Part shown: in pieces, positions 1 through 13,590 of the stretch
How the letters are laid out: each line of letters starts with the position of its first letter
Position numbering within the stretch: position 1 is the first letter of the stretch
Source: Gliomastix tumulicola
Lineage: Eukaryota > Ascomycota > Sordariomycetes > Hypocreales > Bionectriaceae
Assembly: GCA_001599755.1 (NCBI GenBank)
Contig: BCHX01000011.1
Coordinates: forward strand, 430,500-494,499
Length of the DNA: 64,000 nucleotides
Reading direction: 5' to 3'
The notes under the pieces: generated by a model
The model's input: only the letters and a program-made list of their open reading frames with translations
The model's database searches: none
Told to the model about the DNA's origin: nothing
Position numbers and translations under genes: made by a program

Positions 1-545
1 AAAATTATATATATATAGAAGAATTAATTTCTATAAGTAAATATAATATTACTTTTTATTTCTATCTCTAGTATATTTAATTAAAAGTAATTAATTAAGT
101 TTAGCTTAAATTTAAAGAGTTAAGCTAAATTAGATTTAACTTTATTTAAATTATTAGAGAATTTATATTAATAATAATATAATTAATCTTATTTATTTTA
201 ATAAGAGATATAATATAGTTATTAATAGTAATAGTTATTTAAATTTAAATTAAATCTAGACCTAGATTTAGAAGAAGATAAAGGAGGGTTTTATTAAATT
301 TAATAATAAGTATAGTAGGCTTATAATAAAATTATATTCCTCTAGGTTAAGTAAAACTTAAAGTAATAAGTAGTTAAAGACTAACTAGCTTTAGCTATTC
401 TACCTATAGCTAGAGTACTTTTAATAAGTTCTATAGAGTTATTTTATTTTATTTAAGAAGTTATATAATTTAATTCTACTAATTTCCTAGGGAATTATTT
501 AATTTAAGTTTTACTTTATTTACTATAGTAAAATCTCTAGGTAAA
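1..545 (+). repeat. Direct-repeat copy 1 (partner 25505-26020)
   Basis: Word order here matches 25505-26020 in the same orientation. Shared blocks include the AAATATAATATTACT run, the TAATAAGTTCTATA block and the TATTAATAGTAATAGTTAT block. Differences are largely transitions with small indels, as expected for independently RIP-mutated copies. The copy may run off the left window edge. Element type is unknown. Confidence 0.6.
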
Positions 546-1867
546 TATTCTAGGACTTATAGCTAATTTATAAGTAAAACTAATAGAATATATACTAGGG
601 AAAAGATCTTTATTATAGCTAGACTTAAGAAAAATAAAGGAGATAGTTTAAAGTAAAAAGCTAGGCTATTTATAAAGCTATTTATAGTAGTAAATTTAAT
701 CTATAAACTTTATTTTATACTAAGGGGTTAATTATTTATAGGGTAATTTATAAAGTAGTTTATAGTTATAAGCTTAGTCTATAAACCTTATCTTTTAATT
801 AATAATAAAGTAATCTTTAATACTACTAGTAAATTAATAAAGGATAATATTAATAAAGAAGTCTTTAATTACCTATATTAATAAGGAAAGAGGTAAGTTA
901 TTAAATACTTAAATATTTTTCATTAATTTACTACTTTATCTTAGAACTAAATCTATATAAGTAGCTATATTAGGGTAAGTCTTCTTAAATTTCTTAAATT
1001 ATTTAAATTATATTAATTTTTATAGTTCTTTTAATTAGATACTCTTTCTATAGTATTAAAACTTAATATATTTATATAGTTATTCTTTAATAACTTAGGT
1101 AACTATAATAAGCTGAGAACTAGCTAGTGGCCTATTATTTATAATTTTTTTTTAATTAAGTTAAAACTATAATTAAAAATCAAAAACTAAAATATAATTA
1201 CTTAAATTATAATTATATTCTACTCTTTAAATAATAATATTATTACCTTTAGGCTTTTATCTTTAATTTTAACTTTTCTTAATAATTAGATTAATTTTAA
1301 ATGCTATTACTCTAGAGATATCTAGCTAAATATAATTTATTTTAAAATATAAAAGTTAAATTCTTACTAGTTAAATAAGTTAACTTTATTAATTCTTAAT
1401 ACTTATAATATTTTAAGCTTAAAGTTAATTAACTTAACTATTTTAGATTAATTAAAAGAACTTAAAACTTTACTTTAAATAAGACTTTAAATATTATTTT
1501 ATATAACTATATATATATTAGAGGTAAAAATTAATTAAATTATTAATATTATAAACTTAAAGTTAATATAGTAAATTAAAGAACATTACTAATTATACTA
1601 TTTTAAACTTATTAAATAAAACTATTTAAATAATATATTATATGGATTATTTCACTAGTTTTATAAACTATATTCTATTTCTTCTTAATAATTTATAATT
1701 AGACTATAGATTACTATTAAATAATTATAATTCATTTAATTATTTCATGGTTATTAGTTTCTAATTATAATTTTAATCTAATTAAAGATTAAAATAAATA
1801 ATAATAATTAGATTTTTAACCACTAATATATAAGTATTTTAATAAGCTTATTTCTTATAGAAATTAT

Positions 1868-1946
1868 AATAAAATATATATTATAAAATATATATTATAA
1901 AATATATATTATAAAATATATATTATAAAATATATATTGTAAAATA
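1868..1946. repeat. 16-bp AT tandem repeat
   Basis: About five head-to-tail units of ATAAAATATATATTAT, nearly identical, with a variant G in the last unit. Each unit is almost self-complementary, so the array could extrude as a cruciform. Confidence 0.8.
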
Positions 1947-4900
1947 TTAGTGTTAAGTTTTTTTAACTTATTAATTACTAGTATTTATTTAATTCTATCT
2001 ACTTTAAATATATTTATTATTTTAATTTTATATATATTTCAGAAAATATAGGTTTTATTAAATAATATCTAAATAAGTTTATAATAATTAACTTATAAAT
2101 AACCTAACTTAGTACTTAATTTTAGTTCTCTAAGAAGATATTAATTTCTACTAACTAATATTAAGTATATAAGGTAGAAAAGAATTATACATATATTATA
2201 TACACTAATACTACTAAGTTAGCTTAGAAGAAATAGTAAATAAGACTATTATAAATACTTTTACTGAAAGTATAATTTTAAATTAATTTTTTAGTGAAAA
2301 AAAGAAAGATTATTTTAATTAATCTATTTTACTTATAACCTAGAAGTTTATTATCTTTTTAATAAGTATATTATTCAAAGCCTAGCTTTTAAAGCCTATA
2401 TTAAATTCTACTATCTATTAAGTTTAATTTAGATTATTTTAAAATAAAGCTATATATTAAGAGCATAATGTCTTACAATATACTATATTAGAAGATAATA
2501 CTTAATTAGTTTAAGTAGATATTAAGTTATTTAAAGCGTTTACTAGTATTTATTTTAAAATAATCTAGAATTAAACCATTAATTTTATATTATAACTATT
2601 TAGTTTAACTTAAGATTAAGTTATTATTAAGAAGTAGTAAACTAGTAGTAATCTTATAAGCTATTTTAAATAGTTAAAACTTAAGTTATAACTATGAAAA
2701 TATATAATTAATTAATAATTAAATAGCTCTTTACCCTTAGTATAAGAGAAGAAAAGTAAAAATAAATATAACATGTACTAAATTAAGATAAGAGGTAGTA
2801 AGAATAGAAGAATAATACATAATAGGGGGTATATATAAAATAAGTGAGCTTAGTAGTTCAGCATAAGGGTAAAAGAAAATAAAATAAGAAAATATTACTT
2901 ATTTAATTTATTATAAGTTATTTATTTATTAAAACATTACTTTTTATTATATTACACTTTATATGTACTACAATTTACTACTATATATTAAAATTATATT
3001 AAAAAGCATAATCTAAGAGTAGTAATAATTAGTTTTCATAAAACTATATATTTAAGTAAGTTAATAAATACATTAACCTATAAAAAGCACATAATAATAT
3101 ACTATATAATCTTATAGTACTATATATTTTAGTATATATACTAACTAAGGCTTATTTCTAATAAATTTATTAGATAATTATAATTTAAGTAATATTTATT
3201 TTTATTATTTATAATTTATAGCTTTTTACGAAGAAAACTAATAACTAGCTTAGAATTATAACTTAAAAAAAACAGTTACTATATAATTAAGTTAATTAAA
3301 GTTATATTTTACCTTAACTAAATATTATAAGACCTCTTAATAATTTATTAAAAGTATATCTAAAAGGAAAAAGCTTAATATTATAAAACTAAAGTAGTTT
3401 TAAAGAAAAATAGACTAATGGCTTGAAAATACCTTTATTGTTATATCTTTAATATTGTATTTTAATAAGTTTATTTTATTATTAAGTATTATAATTAGTA
3501 CCTTTATATCTATATTAGTCTTTATTTTAATAATATAAAGTTAAAATACATTATAAACTAATAATTTTAAAGATATTATACTTTAATTTTTATATTACTT
3601 TAAGAATTAATTAATATAAAGATAATAAAGTTAAAAGAATTACTCTTATGGAAAGTTAATAAGTAGGAAAGAGCTTAAAGTAAATAAAATAAAGCTTATT
3701 TTCTACTTAAAGCTTTTCATAGTAATAAACTTTAAAAATAACAAAGTGAAATATTCTCTTAGTAGTATTAAGCTTATAAGTACTTTAAATTAAAAGTATA
3801 ATAAATATTAAGTTTTTTAAAAAAAAAGGTATAACATTCACTATAAAGAATAGTAAAACATATTTACATATAGTATAAAGAAGATTTGAAAATTTTTAGG
3901 AGAAAGAATAAGTAATAAGAATATTATAATAAAACTATATTTTTTTAAAGGTAAAATAGAATATATTAAAGAGGTAAATACTTATGCTATATTTATAGCT
4001 TCTTATTAAATGCCTTAAATATACATAAGATATATTTAGCATTAAAAGTTTAACTATTAGTGTAATACTTATAATAAAATTTAATAATATATTTTATCCT
4101 TTTTTTACTATATAAATAGCAGGGTTGGAAAATAATCTAATTATTAATTAATTATTAATTATTTTTCTAATTATAATTTAATTATTAATTATTAAAAATA
4201 ATTATAATTTAATTATTAATTTTTTAAAATAATTTATTTTAAAATAATCTAATTATTAATTAATTATTTTCTAATAATAATCTAATTATTAATTATAGAA
4301 AATAATTATAATTAGATTACTAATTATTTTAAATAATTAGTAATCTAATTATAATTATTTATAATTATTTAGAAATAAGTATATAAATAATTAAATATAT
4401 TTACTAGTAATAACTATAATAATATATATATAGTATTTATAGTTAATATTAAGGTCTTTATATAGTATACTACTTAGTAAATAATAGTAGCTATTTTAAA
4501 TAATTAATAATAATTAATTTAAATAGAGAAATTTTTAAGATATTAGTTTTCTCTAATTTATTTAAAAAATATAAAATTACTTAATAGCTAAATATCTCAC
4601 TCTAGTAAGTTTACTTTAATTTTCTAGTAGTTTTTATATATTATATTTATACTATTTTATCTTATAAAAATCTTAATANTACTATAGNTAATTTATTTAA
4701 TTTATAATAATTTATTTAAAACTACTTTTTTNTAAAATACTAGTTTTTTTNTAAATTAATTTNAAAATTATAAGTTTACTAANAAACCTTAATTTAGCNC
4801 TATTTATTACTCTTTCTAGCTTACTTTAGTACTATTATTTAATATATACTATAAGCTTATATATATAGCTAATATAATACTTATAAAGCTTATAATTCCT

Positions 4901-6956
4901 TATAAGTAATTAAACTTAATATCTCTATAGAAGGCTAGAAGNATTCTATTAAGTTATTTATTATATAATTAATAATATAATTATTATAAATTTATATAAA
5001 TNTATTATAATTTAATTTCTAATATATTATTTAGTATTATATTATATATATTTTAATATTTCCTAGGAAATTATATACTTCCTAGGAAATAGTTAGTATT
5101 TAATTATTTTTAAATTAAATATATATATCTTTTAATTCCCTTTATAAAATTAAATAAATCCTCACCTTTAACTTATCTTTTATATATTATCTATTTACCT
5201 ATATTTACTATAGATTCTAATTTTAAACCCTTTATTTTATCTAAATTATTAGAAATTTATTATATTAATAATAATAAGATAAATTTAGTTATTTCTTAAT
5301 AATTAAGCTTTATTTATAATTAACCTAATTATAAATTAATACTTAATACTAATTTAAAGGTTTATATCTTTAAAGAAGATTTATTTAAGTAATAATTATT
5401 ACTTATTTAGGAAAATTAAGATTACTTATTATATTATATATATATAATATAAGTTTATTATTTTTTTATTAATTATATAAATTATATTTACTAATTATTA
5501 TTTTTATTAGTTATAGTTAGAAAAGTAAATAGAAAGTTAAAAGTATTTTAACTTCTAACTTAATCTACTATTATATATAAAAATACCCTTTAATTATAAC
5601 TAATTAAATAGTAGAATATACTAAAAAGTATTATAAGTTAATTATTTATTTTTATATTAATTTCTCTTTTTATTAATTAATTAATTAATAGATTAAGATA
5701 TTACTATTAAAAATCCAAATATTTTTAGCCTTAAATTATAGTATAAAAGGTCTTATTAGGAAATATTTATTATTTTAACCTTATTTTTAGAGGAAATAGC
5801 TATTAATAAAATAATTAATTTTTTTATTAAAAATAACTTCTCTTTTTAAACTATAGGTTTACCTTTTAAGAATTACTATACTACTATAATAAGTAAGTTA
5901 TTTATTTTTATTTTATTATATTAATTTATTAATTAAATAATTTAATTTATAGAAATAACCCCTTAATTAATAGGTATAAAATTAAAGATATTTTAATTAA
6001 TATCTATAAATCTAGCTTAATTAATTTAAGTATTTAATTAGAGGAAAATATAGAGAGTTTAGGGACTTTTTCCCTTACTTTTAATATATAAACCTTTAAT
6101 AGTAGGGCTTCCTTTTTAGAAGTAATTATTATCTTTATAGATAATAATTTTAAACTTAATTATAAGCTTATTAGTAAGTTTTTTTCCTTATTATATTATT
6201 TATTATATTTATTAATTAAATCTAGATTTTAAAAAATTATTTAACTCTTATATAGGGTTATATTTATTTTCTAAATTTTAGAAAATAATAGCTTCTTATT
6301 TTTATTTAACCTTTAAGTATATTTTTAGGTATTTATATAATAACCTTCACTTTTAATCTATTTACTAATTAATTTATTATAGTATTATATATAATAATAT
6401 AGGAAATAATAATACCTTTATAATTACTTTTAAAGAAAGTTATAATAAGGCTATAAAATTACCCTTTAAAAATAATATATATTATATAAGTTATATTATT
6501 AATTTAGTAGTATAAAATATTATATTTAAATTAAATTTAGATAAAACTATCTTAAATAGTAAGTTATTTTATTTTCTAATTATATTATATAAAACTAATT
6601 AAATTATAGATATTATTACCTAATTAAGATGTATCTCTATAATAATATATTTTATAATAGAAAATTAGAAGCTATTAGAAGAAGGAATAACTAAATATTT
6701 ATCTTCTAATTTATTAACCTTAAAGTAGAAATTTATCCCTTATAGTATATTCTTTCCTTTTTTATTTATTTATATTATATTATAATATAAAGCTAACCTT
6801 ATTTAAATACCCCTACCTATTAGAATTTAACTTACTATATAATAGAGGCTACTTTAGATTTAAGGAAGCCTTTAGAATATATTTAGTTAAATTTAATAAA
6901 TTATAAATTTCAAGAAATAAGCTTTAAAGAAGATAAATAGGACTATTTAATTTATT

Positions 6957-7489
6957 AAGTTAATTTAATTATATATTATAAAACTTCTATTTATATATTA
7001 GTGGCATATGTGGGCGCTAGGTGTTATACTAACTTATACTGTAGACCTATTATTATATAGGCTAAGGCGCTGGAAATAGCCTAGCCTGGCCCTATAGTGT
7101 TAAGGCCCCTATAACTATAGTGGCTAGGCCTCTGTAAAATATTATTGTAGTACCTATTAGTACTAGAGCATTGTCTCGCTTGGTCTGACTAAGTGTTTCC
7201 GCTTAAACGCTCAGTTAGACCAAGCGAGATAATACTCTAGTACTAATAGGTAGCTACCTCGCCTTATAATAGCCTGACCTTGTAGAGGTAGACCTTGTAG
7301 AGGTAGGCTTAATAGAGGCGGGCAGCCTTAATTAGATTAAGGTAAGCAGCTTGGGCTTATAGGTGCTAGGTAGTCTAATTAGTTGAAAATTAAAGGTATA
7401 GTGATATACTAATTTCCCTCCCTACTAGTGCTTTATATATACTACTAATATATAAATAGAAGTTTTATAATATATAATTAGATTAACTT
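6957..7489 (+). mobile_element. Short TIR element, subfamily A, inside left hAT copy
   Basis: It lies between a perfect 8-bp duplication AATTTATT (6949-6956 and 7490-7497). Its ends are RIP-altered versions of the subfamily A terminus GAGTTGATCTAATCGCAC. Interior blocks (GGAAATAGCCTAGC, TTTCCCTCCCTACTAG) match the better-preserved copy at 9345-9858. It is 533 bp, longer than expected because a 98-bp palindrome is inserted at 7153-7250. It carries no coding capacity, so it is a non-autonomous MITE-like element whose mobilising transposase is unidentified. Confidence 0.88.
7153..7250. mobile_element. 98-bp palindromic micro-MITE with TA duplication
   Basis: A nearly perfect palindrome starts CCTATTAGTACTAGAG and ends CTCTAGTACTAATAGG, with a tiny loop around TTTCCGCTTAAA. 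TA flanks both sides (7151-7152, 7251-7252), as for Tc1/mariner-type insertions. The uninterrupted sister element at 9345-9858 lacks this segment at the same place, so it is an insertion. Unlike its surroundings it retains CpG sites, for example in the CTCGCTTGG and CCAAGCGAG arms. Confidence 0.85.
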
Positions 7490-8544
7490 AATTTATTTAA
7501 AAGCCCTATTTAAAGTCCTTCTAAAGTCTTCTATTTACTTATAGGGTTAATTATATATTACTTTACTAAATAGCTTATTATTTATATATATTATATATAA
7601 AAACCTAAATAAGCTATAATAGATCTATTTAGGTAAAATTTAATAAAATAAAGAGGTATTTATTTTCTATTTTATTTTATTTTATTATAATTATATTATT
7701 TACTAACTATATTTATAGTTTAAATTTTTTACTAGCTTAAATAAAGCTACTAAAGTAGGATTTATTAAATTAAAGAAATATTTCCCTCGGAAATTAACTA
7801 TTAATAATATAGGGAAATATTATACTTATTTAATAAGTATAATATTAGACCCTTATTATAAGCTTTATTATTTTCAAGATAGTAATTTTCTAACCTATTT
7901 TAAGGGTATAAATACTATTATCTTTAAATATTTTAAAGTTAAATATAAATTATAAGTGGTTTTATTTTATATTTAAATTATATATTATTTATTAATTTTT
8001 TACTAGTATTAAAGATCTTAATAGAAGTAGGGAATTAATTTCCCCTTCTATTAATCCTATTAATAATTTAGTAGATAAATTAGCTAATTCTAAATTATCT
8101 AATAAGGATAATATTTATATAAGTAATATTCTAATTAAGAAGGAATATACTACTTATTTAGCTAAATTTAAGCTTCTAAAAGAAGTAAATTTATTATTTT
8201 ATAATTAAATTATTTATATAATTTACTAATATCTACTAGACTAATCCTTTAGATTATTAAAAGTCTAATTCTACTTAATTTCCTAATCTAGCTCTTTTAG
8301 CTAGATATTATCTTACTATTCTAGTAACCTCTACTTTAATTAAAAGCAGCTTTTCTATTTCTAGTAATATTTTAACTAAATCTAGAAGTGCTTTACTTCC
8401 TAATATAGCTAAAATAATATTACTACTAAAGAGTTAGAGAATTATAACTATAGAGGAATTAGAGGCTAAAAAGGAACAAGTTAAGTAAATAGTGGTGATT
8501 TTCTATTATATAGTGGTGGAATTATATTTATTAGGCTATTCCTT

Positions 8545-8800
8545 ATTTAGTAATAATTTAATTTAGTAAAACTATATATTTAGATAAATTAGGAAAAAAA
8601 TTCCTTTTTTAAAAATAGTACTTTTATTTTAATTATTATAAATTAAACTTTCTATAAAAAAATAACTTAATATAAAATATAACCTTATTATAACTTTATA
8701 TATAATATTATATTTAAGTTATCTTATTAGGCCTACTATAGAAGCTAAAATAATTTATTTTAGTGAAACTATATATTTAAATAAATTAGAAAATAATAAG
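8545..8800 (-). repeat. Two subterminal ~197-bp repeat units of left hAT copy
   Basis: The word ACTATATATTTA followed by AATTAG recurs at about 8569 and 8766. It is the reverse complement of the repeat unit seen three times in the right copy (12996-13590). Tandem subterminal repeats are common transposase-binding regions in hAT elements; that function is inferred. Confidence 0.65.
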
Positions 8801-9325
8801 CTTATTTTAGTTATATTTAATTAAATATAAATATAAATAATTTATCTATATTTTTACTATATTAAGGGCTTTATAATCTATATTCGTAAAATAAAACTCT
8901 ATTATTATTATTTAATTAGAAATAAAAATAATAAAATTTAAATAACTTTATTAAAATAATTAGTAAATAATTATAATTTAATTAGTAATTATTTTTAATA
9001 ATTAAAAATTAGATTATTAATTATTTTAAATAATTAAAAATAATTAATAATTAGAAACTAATTATTTTCTAAATTAAAAATTAAATTATAATTATAATTA
9101 ATAATTAATAATTATAAAATAATTAAAATAATTATAATTATTTTCTAACCCTACTAGGTATTAAAATATATTTAATAATAATTTTTAAAGAACTTTAACT
9201 TTATTAGTTCCGCTTAAGTTTTATAAAAAGCTTTTATTAAGTTTTATTACTAGTTTCTTAAAACTTTAAGTAATTAATAATTTATAATATTTAAATAATT
9301 TTAATTTATATAACTACTTAATTTA

Positions 9326-9994
9326 CTAAGAGCTTAAAATATAAGAGTTGATCTAATCGCATATTGTAAAACTTCTATTCGCACATTAGTTGCACGTGCG
9401 GGCGCTAGGCATTGTACTGACTTGTACCGTGGCCCCGTTATTCTGTGGGCCTAGAGCGCTGGAAATAGCCTAGCCCGGCCCTACAGCGCTGAGGCCCCTA
9501 TAACTACAGTGGCTGGGCCTCTATAAATATCATTGCAGCAGCCACCTCGCCTTACAATAGCCCGACCTTGTAGAGGCAGACCTTGCAGAGGCAGACCTTG
9601 TAGAGGCAGGCTTAATAGAGACAGGCTTAATAGAGGCTGCCTGCCTTAATTGATGTAGCCTTAATTGAGTGCCCTAATTGACCGCCTTAATTGAGGCGGC
9701 CTCAATTGAGGTAGGCAGCCTAGGCTTACAGGGGCTAGGTAGTCTAATTAGTTGAAAATCGAAGGTACAGTGATGTACTAATTTCCCTCCCTGCTAGCGC
9801 TTTGCACGTGCCACTAATGTGCGAATAGAAGTTTTACAATGTGCGATTAGATCAACTCAAATATAAAACTTATTTAGCTTAATATTAAATTAAGTATATA
9901 AAAACTTATAAAGTATTAAAAAATTAATATTAAAATACTTTATATACTTAGCTTAATATTAAGCTAAATAAGTTTTATATTTTAAGCTCTTAGT
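9326..9994. repeat. Foldback palindrome interrupted by a subfamily A element
   Basis: Remove the 9345-9858 insertion and one copy of its target duplication. The remaining flanks then form a palindrome of about 140 bp: CTAAGAGCTTAAAATATAA on the left pairs with TTATATTTTAAGCTCTTAG on the right. The arms continue inward through AACTTATTTAGCTTAATATT and its complement. The left arm carries a small ~10-bp extra segment near 9902. This is an older foldback element or cruciform-forming site used as a target. Confidence 0.75.
9345..9858 (+). mobile_element. Short TIR element, subfamily A, well preserved
   Basis: A 514-bp element between a perfect 8-bp duplication AAATATAA (9337-9344 and 9859-9866). 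Terminal inverted repeats are about 55 bp, running from GAGTTGATCTAATCGC to GTGCGATTAGATCAACTC, and reach inward to CACGTGC. Each TIR contains the motif T-A-W-T-C-G-C-A-C-A-T-T twice, 22 bp apart, which looks like a double transposase-binding site. The interior has a 15-bp tandem unit (GCAGAGGCAGACCTT type) and no ORF. C and G are largely retained, so it is younger than its surroundings or was spared by RIP. The TIR and duplication length match no family I can name with confidence. Confidence 0.92.
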
Positions 9995-10673
9995 AGATTA
10001 AGAATTACTCTATATATTAAGTAGTAATTATAATTATTATTATATTAAAGAGTTTTAAATTTATTTATTTAGTTAATTTAATTTTTTTTAGAATTATATA
10101 ATATTTAATTAGTAATAATTAAATAAAAAATATAAGTTAAATTATAAAAATTATATTATAATATTATATATTTATTAAATAAATATATATTAAATTTTTA
10201 ATTATAAATATTATTATTTATATTAAAGAATATTCTTAATAAGAATTATTAAATTAAGTTTTAAATTATTAAAGAAATATAAAAATATTACTAATATATA
10301 ATTTAAATTATAATAAGCTTTATTATAATAAAATATTAATAGTATTTTAATTAAAAATATAAAGAACTTTATTTTCATATTAAAGATTAGGTTTATTTTT
10401 ATTTAAGTATTTTTATTTTATAGTTTAACTTTACTTTAACTTAGGTAATAATAAATAATAAAATAGGATTTTTAAAATAAAAAATATAAATATATTTATT
10501 TATAAGTTTAATACTTAAGATTTAATATAAAATATAAAATATAAGTAGAATTTTAATAAAAATTAAATTTTCTAGTTAAATATTAATATTTTATTATTAT
10601 TTATTTTATCTTTATTTTATTATTATAATTAAAAAGAAATTATTTTTAAAAAATAAAATTATACCTAGAATAA

Positions 10674-11147
10674 GAGTAGGGCTAATTATATAATATAAAA
10701 AGTCTAATTATATAATATAGCCTATATAAGCTACTAGTATTATAGTATTTTATACTATAGATTTATTATTCTATAGGCTAAGGTACTAGAAATAGCTTAG
10801 CCTAGCCTTATAGTGCCTAGGCCCCTATAATTATAGTAGCTAGGCCTCTATAAAATAGTGTTATAGTAGCTGCCTTACCTTATAATAATAGCTTGACCTT
10901 ATAGAGGTAGAGGTGATAGAGGCTACCTACCTTAATTAAGGCTACACTAATTAAGGTAGCTAGATTAAGGTAGCTAGATTAAAGTAGCCTAGGTGAAGGT
11001 AGAGGCTGCTAGAAGAGGTAGGGCTTAGTAGTCTAATTAGTTAAAGCTAAGAGGTATAAAGAGGTATTAAGTTTCCCCCTGCCTAATGCTTTATATATAC
11101 TACTATTATATAAATAGATATTTTATATTATATAATTAGACCTACTT
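10674..11147 (+). mobile_element. Short TIR element, subfamily B, RIP-degraded
   Basis: The 474-bp element begins GAGTAGGGCTAATTATA and ends TATAATTAGACCTACTT, RIP-altered forms of the subfamily B terminus GAGTAGGTCTAATCG. Its flanks TAGAATAA (10666-10673) and TAAAATAA (11148-11155) differ only by one G/A transition, so they are an aged 8-bp target duplication. The interior block order is the same as in the 23311-23769 copy. No coding capacity. Confidence 0.87.
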
Positions 11148-12995
11148 TAAAATAAATCTTTTTAAATTATTATAGCTTTTTATATTTTTTATTTAATTAT
11201 TACTTTAATTACTTTTTAATAATAACTTTTTATTAGTATTTTAATTAATATTATAATAAATAATAAATATAATTACCTCTAAAAGGCTAATAAGCTAATA
11301 ATTAAAATTACTTTAAAGTTAAGTAGTAATAAAGCTTTATTTATAAATAACTTCTCTAAGTTTAAAATTATAATTAAAACTATAATAAATATACTAATAA
11401 GAGGTTTATAAAATATATTATATATAATTTATCTAAACTTTATAAATAAAATCTTTAAAATTAAAATTAAATAGTTTTATTTAAATAAACCTTAATTAAA
11501 AGTAAATAATAGTAATTAAAAATATTTTATAATAAATTTTATTTAGCTATAATTAATATATATTAGCTAAGTTTAATATTAACTTTAGTAAAAAGACTAA
11601 AATTACTTTAATTACTATTATAAAGATATTAAATATAAATATACTTTATTAATTTTACCTTAACTCTTATAAAGGCTACCTTTAATAAGCTAGTTTAAAA
11701 TAAATAAATATATTATTATAATTTAAAATTAGTTATTATTTTATTAATTATTTTATAGTAAATAATTAAATTAAAGCTTATTTATATTTACTTATAGTTA
11801 AACTTTAATATATATTTTATTTTAATTAAATTAATAAAGTATTTAATTTAAAAATAAGCTTATATTAATATATTTTAAAGCTATTATATTTAATATTATT
11901 AATAAAGCTTATAAGAACTTTAAGAATTTTAAATTTATTAAAAAAATAAAAGTAAAAATATATAGTAATAGTTATTATAAGTTATAATAGAGAAGGAACT
12001 AGATATAAAGAAGGTCCTATAACCTTAGTTTTATAACTTAGATTATATTAATTAGCTTAGTTTAAATCTTAAGGTAGAGGGGAATTAAGACCTTTATATA
12101 TTATTATTCAAACCCTACCTATTATTTATTATAATAATTAGTAGTAAGAGATAATAATTAATCTTTTCATACTACTTAATAAATATAGGATTAAGCAACT
12201 AATAAGAATTAGAATTTATTTATAAATTAATCCTTAACCTCTAGTTATTATAAGATTTTTAGGTTTAACCTAGGCCCTTTATTAATACCCCTAGTTTATA
12301 TTTAACCTCTTTATAGAGACTTGATTAACTAGAGTTTTATAGCTTATTTAATATATTAAGGAATATAAGTTAAGCCTAGTTATATAATAGAGTAGGTCTA
12401 ATTATATAATATAAAATATCTAATTAAATAATATAGCCTATGTGCTCGAGCCACTAGTGTTGTAGCGCCTTGTACCATAGACCTGTTATTCTGTGGGCCA
12501 AGGCGCTGGAAATAGCCTGGCCTAGCCCTACAGCGCCTAGGCCCCTGTAATTATAGCAGGGTTGGAAAATAATTATGATTATTTTAATTATTTTATGATT
12601 ATTAATTATTAATTATAATTATAATCTGATTTCTAATTTAGAAAATAATTAGTTTTTAATTATTAATTATTTCTAATTATTTAAAATAATTAATAATCTA
12701 ATTTCTAATTATTAAAAATAATTAATAATTAGATTATTAATTATTTAAAGTAATTATAATCTAATTAATAATTATTAAAAATAATTACTAATTAAATTAT
12801 AATTATTTACTAATTATTCTAATAAAGTTATTTAAATTTTAATATTTTTATTTCTAATTAAGTAATAATAATAGAGTTTTATTTTACTAATATAGATTAT
12901 AAAGCCCTTAATATAGTAAAAATATAGATAAATTATTTATATTTATATTTAATTAGATATAACTAAAATAAGCTTATTATTTTCTTATAAAGTGA

Positions 12996-13590
12996 GTTTT
13001 TTTCTAATTTATCTAAATATATAGTTTCACTAAAATAAATTATTTTAGCTTCTATAGTAGGCTTAATATAGCTATTTAAAGTTAATATTATATATAAAGT
13101 TATAATAAGGTTATATTCTATATTTATATACTTTTTTATAGTAAGCTTAATTTATAATAACTAAATTAAAACTACTATTTTTAAAAAAGTAAAGTTTTTT
13201 CTAATTTATTTAAATATATAGTTTCACTAAAATAAATTATTTTAGCTTCTATAGTAGGTCTAATAGAAAAACTTAAATATAATATTATATATAAAGTTAT
13301 ATTAAGGTTATATTTTATATTAATTTATTTTTTTATAGAAAGTTTAATTTATAATAATTAAAATAAAAGTACTATTTTTAAAAAAGGAATTTTTTTCCTA
13401 ATTTATCTAAATATATAGTTTTACTAAATTAAATTATTACTAAATAAGAAATAGCCTTATAAATATAATTTCACTACTATATAATAGAAAATAACTATTA
13501 TTTACTTAACTTATTCCTTTTTAGCCTCTAATTCCTCTATAGTTATAATTCTCTAACTCTTTAGTAGTAATATTATTTTAGCTATATTAG
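12996..13590 (+). repeat. Three tandem ~197-bp subterminal units of right hAT copy
   Basis: The phrase CTAATTTATCTAAATATATAG followed by TTTCACTAAAATAAATTATTTTAG recurs at about 12996, 13194 and 13389, a period of 195-198 bp. The left copy has two units, so copy number changed after or during duplication. Diverged relatives of the unit recur at 19085-20170. Confidence 0.75.

Larger units (their letters stand above)
4120..9153 (+). mobile_element. hAT-like DNA transposon, RIP-degraded (left copy)
   Basis: The element starts CAGGGTTGGAAAATAAT and ends in the inverted counterpart ATTATTTTCTAACCCTA, where the last base fits CCCTG after G-to-A change. A CAGGG terminus with an 8-bp target duplication is the rule for the hAT superfamily. 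This copy's own flanks (4112-4119 and 9154-9161) do not match convincingly. The mirror copy at 12557-17862 has a perfect 8-bp duplication, which supports the assignment. Subterminal regions are packed with AATTA/TTAATTAT palindromes, as is common for hAT ends. No transposase frame survives. Inside lie a short TIR element (6957-7489) and about two units of a ~197-bp subterminal repeat near 8545-8800. Confidence 0.75.

Noticed and set aside
4112..9161. 8-bp target duplication for the left hAT copy (ATAAATAG versus CTAGGTAT)
   Set aside because: Only four of eight positions agree, six if G-to-A is allowed; not convincing in AT-rich sequence.
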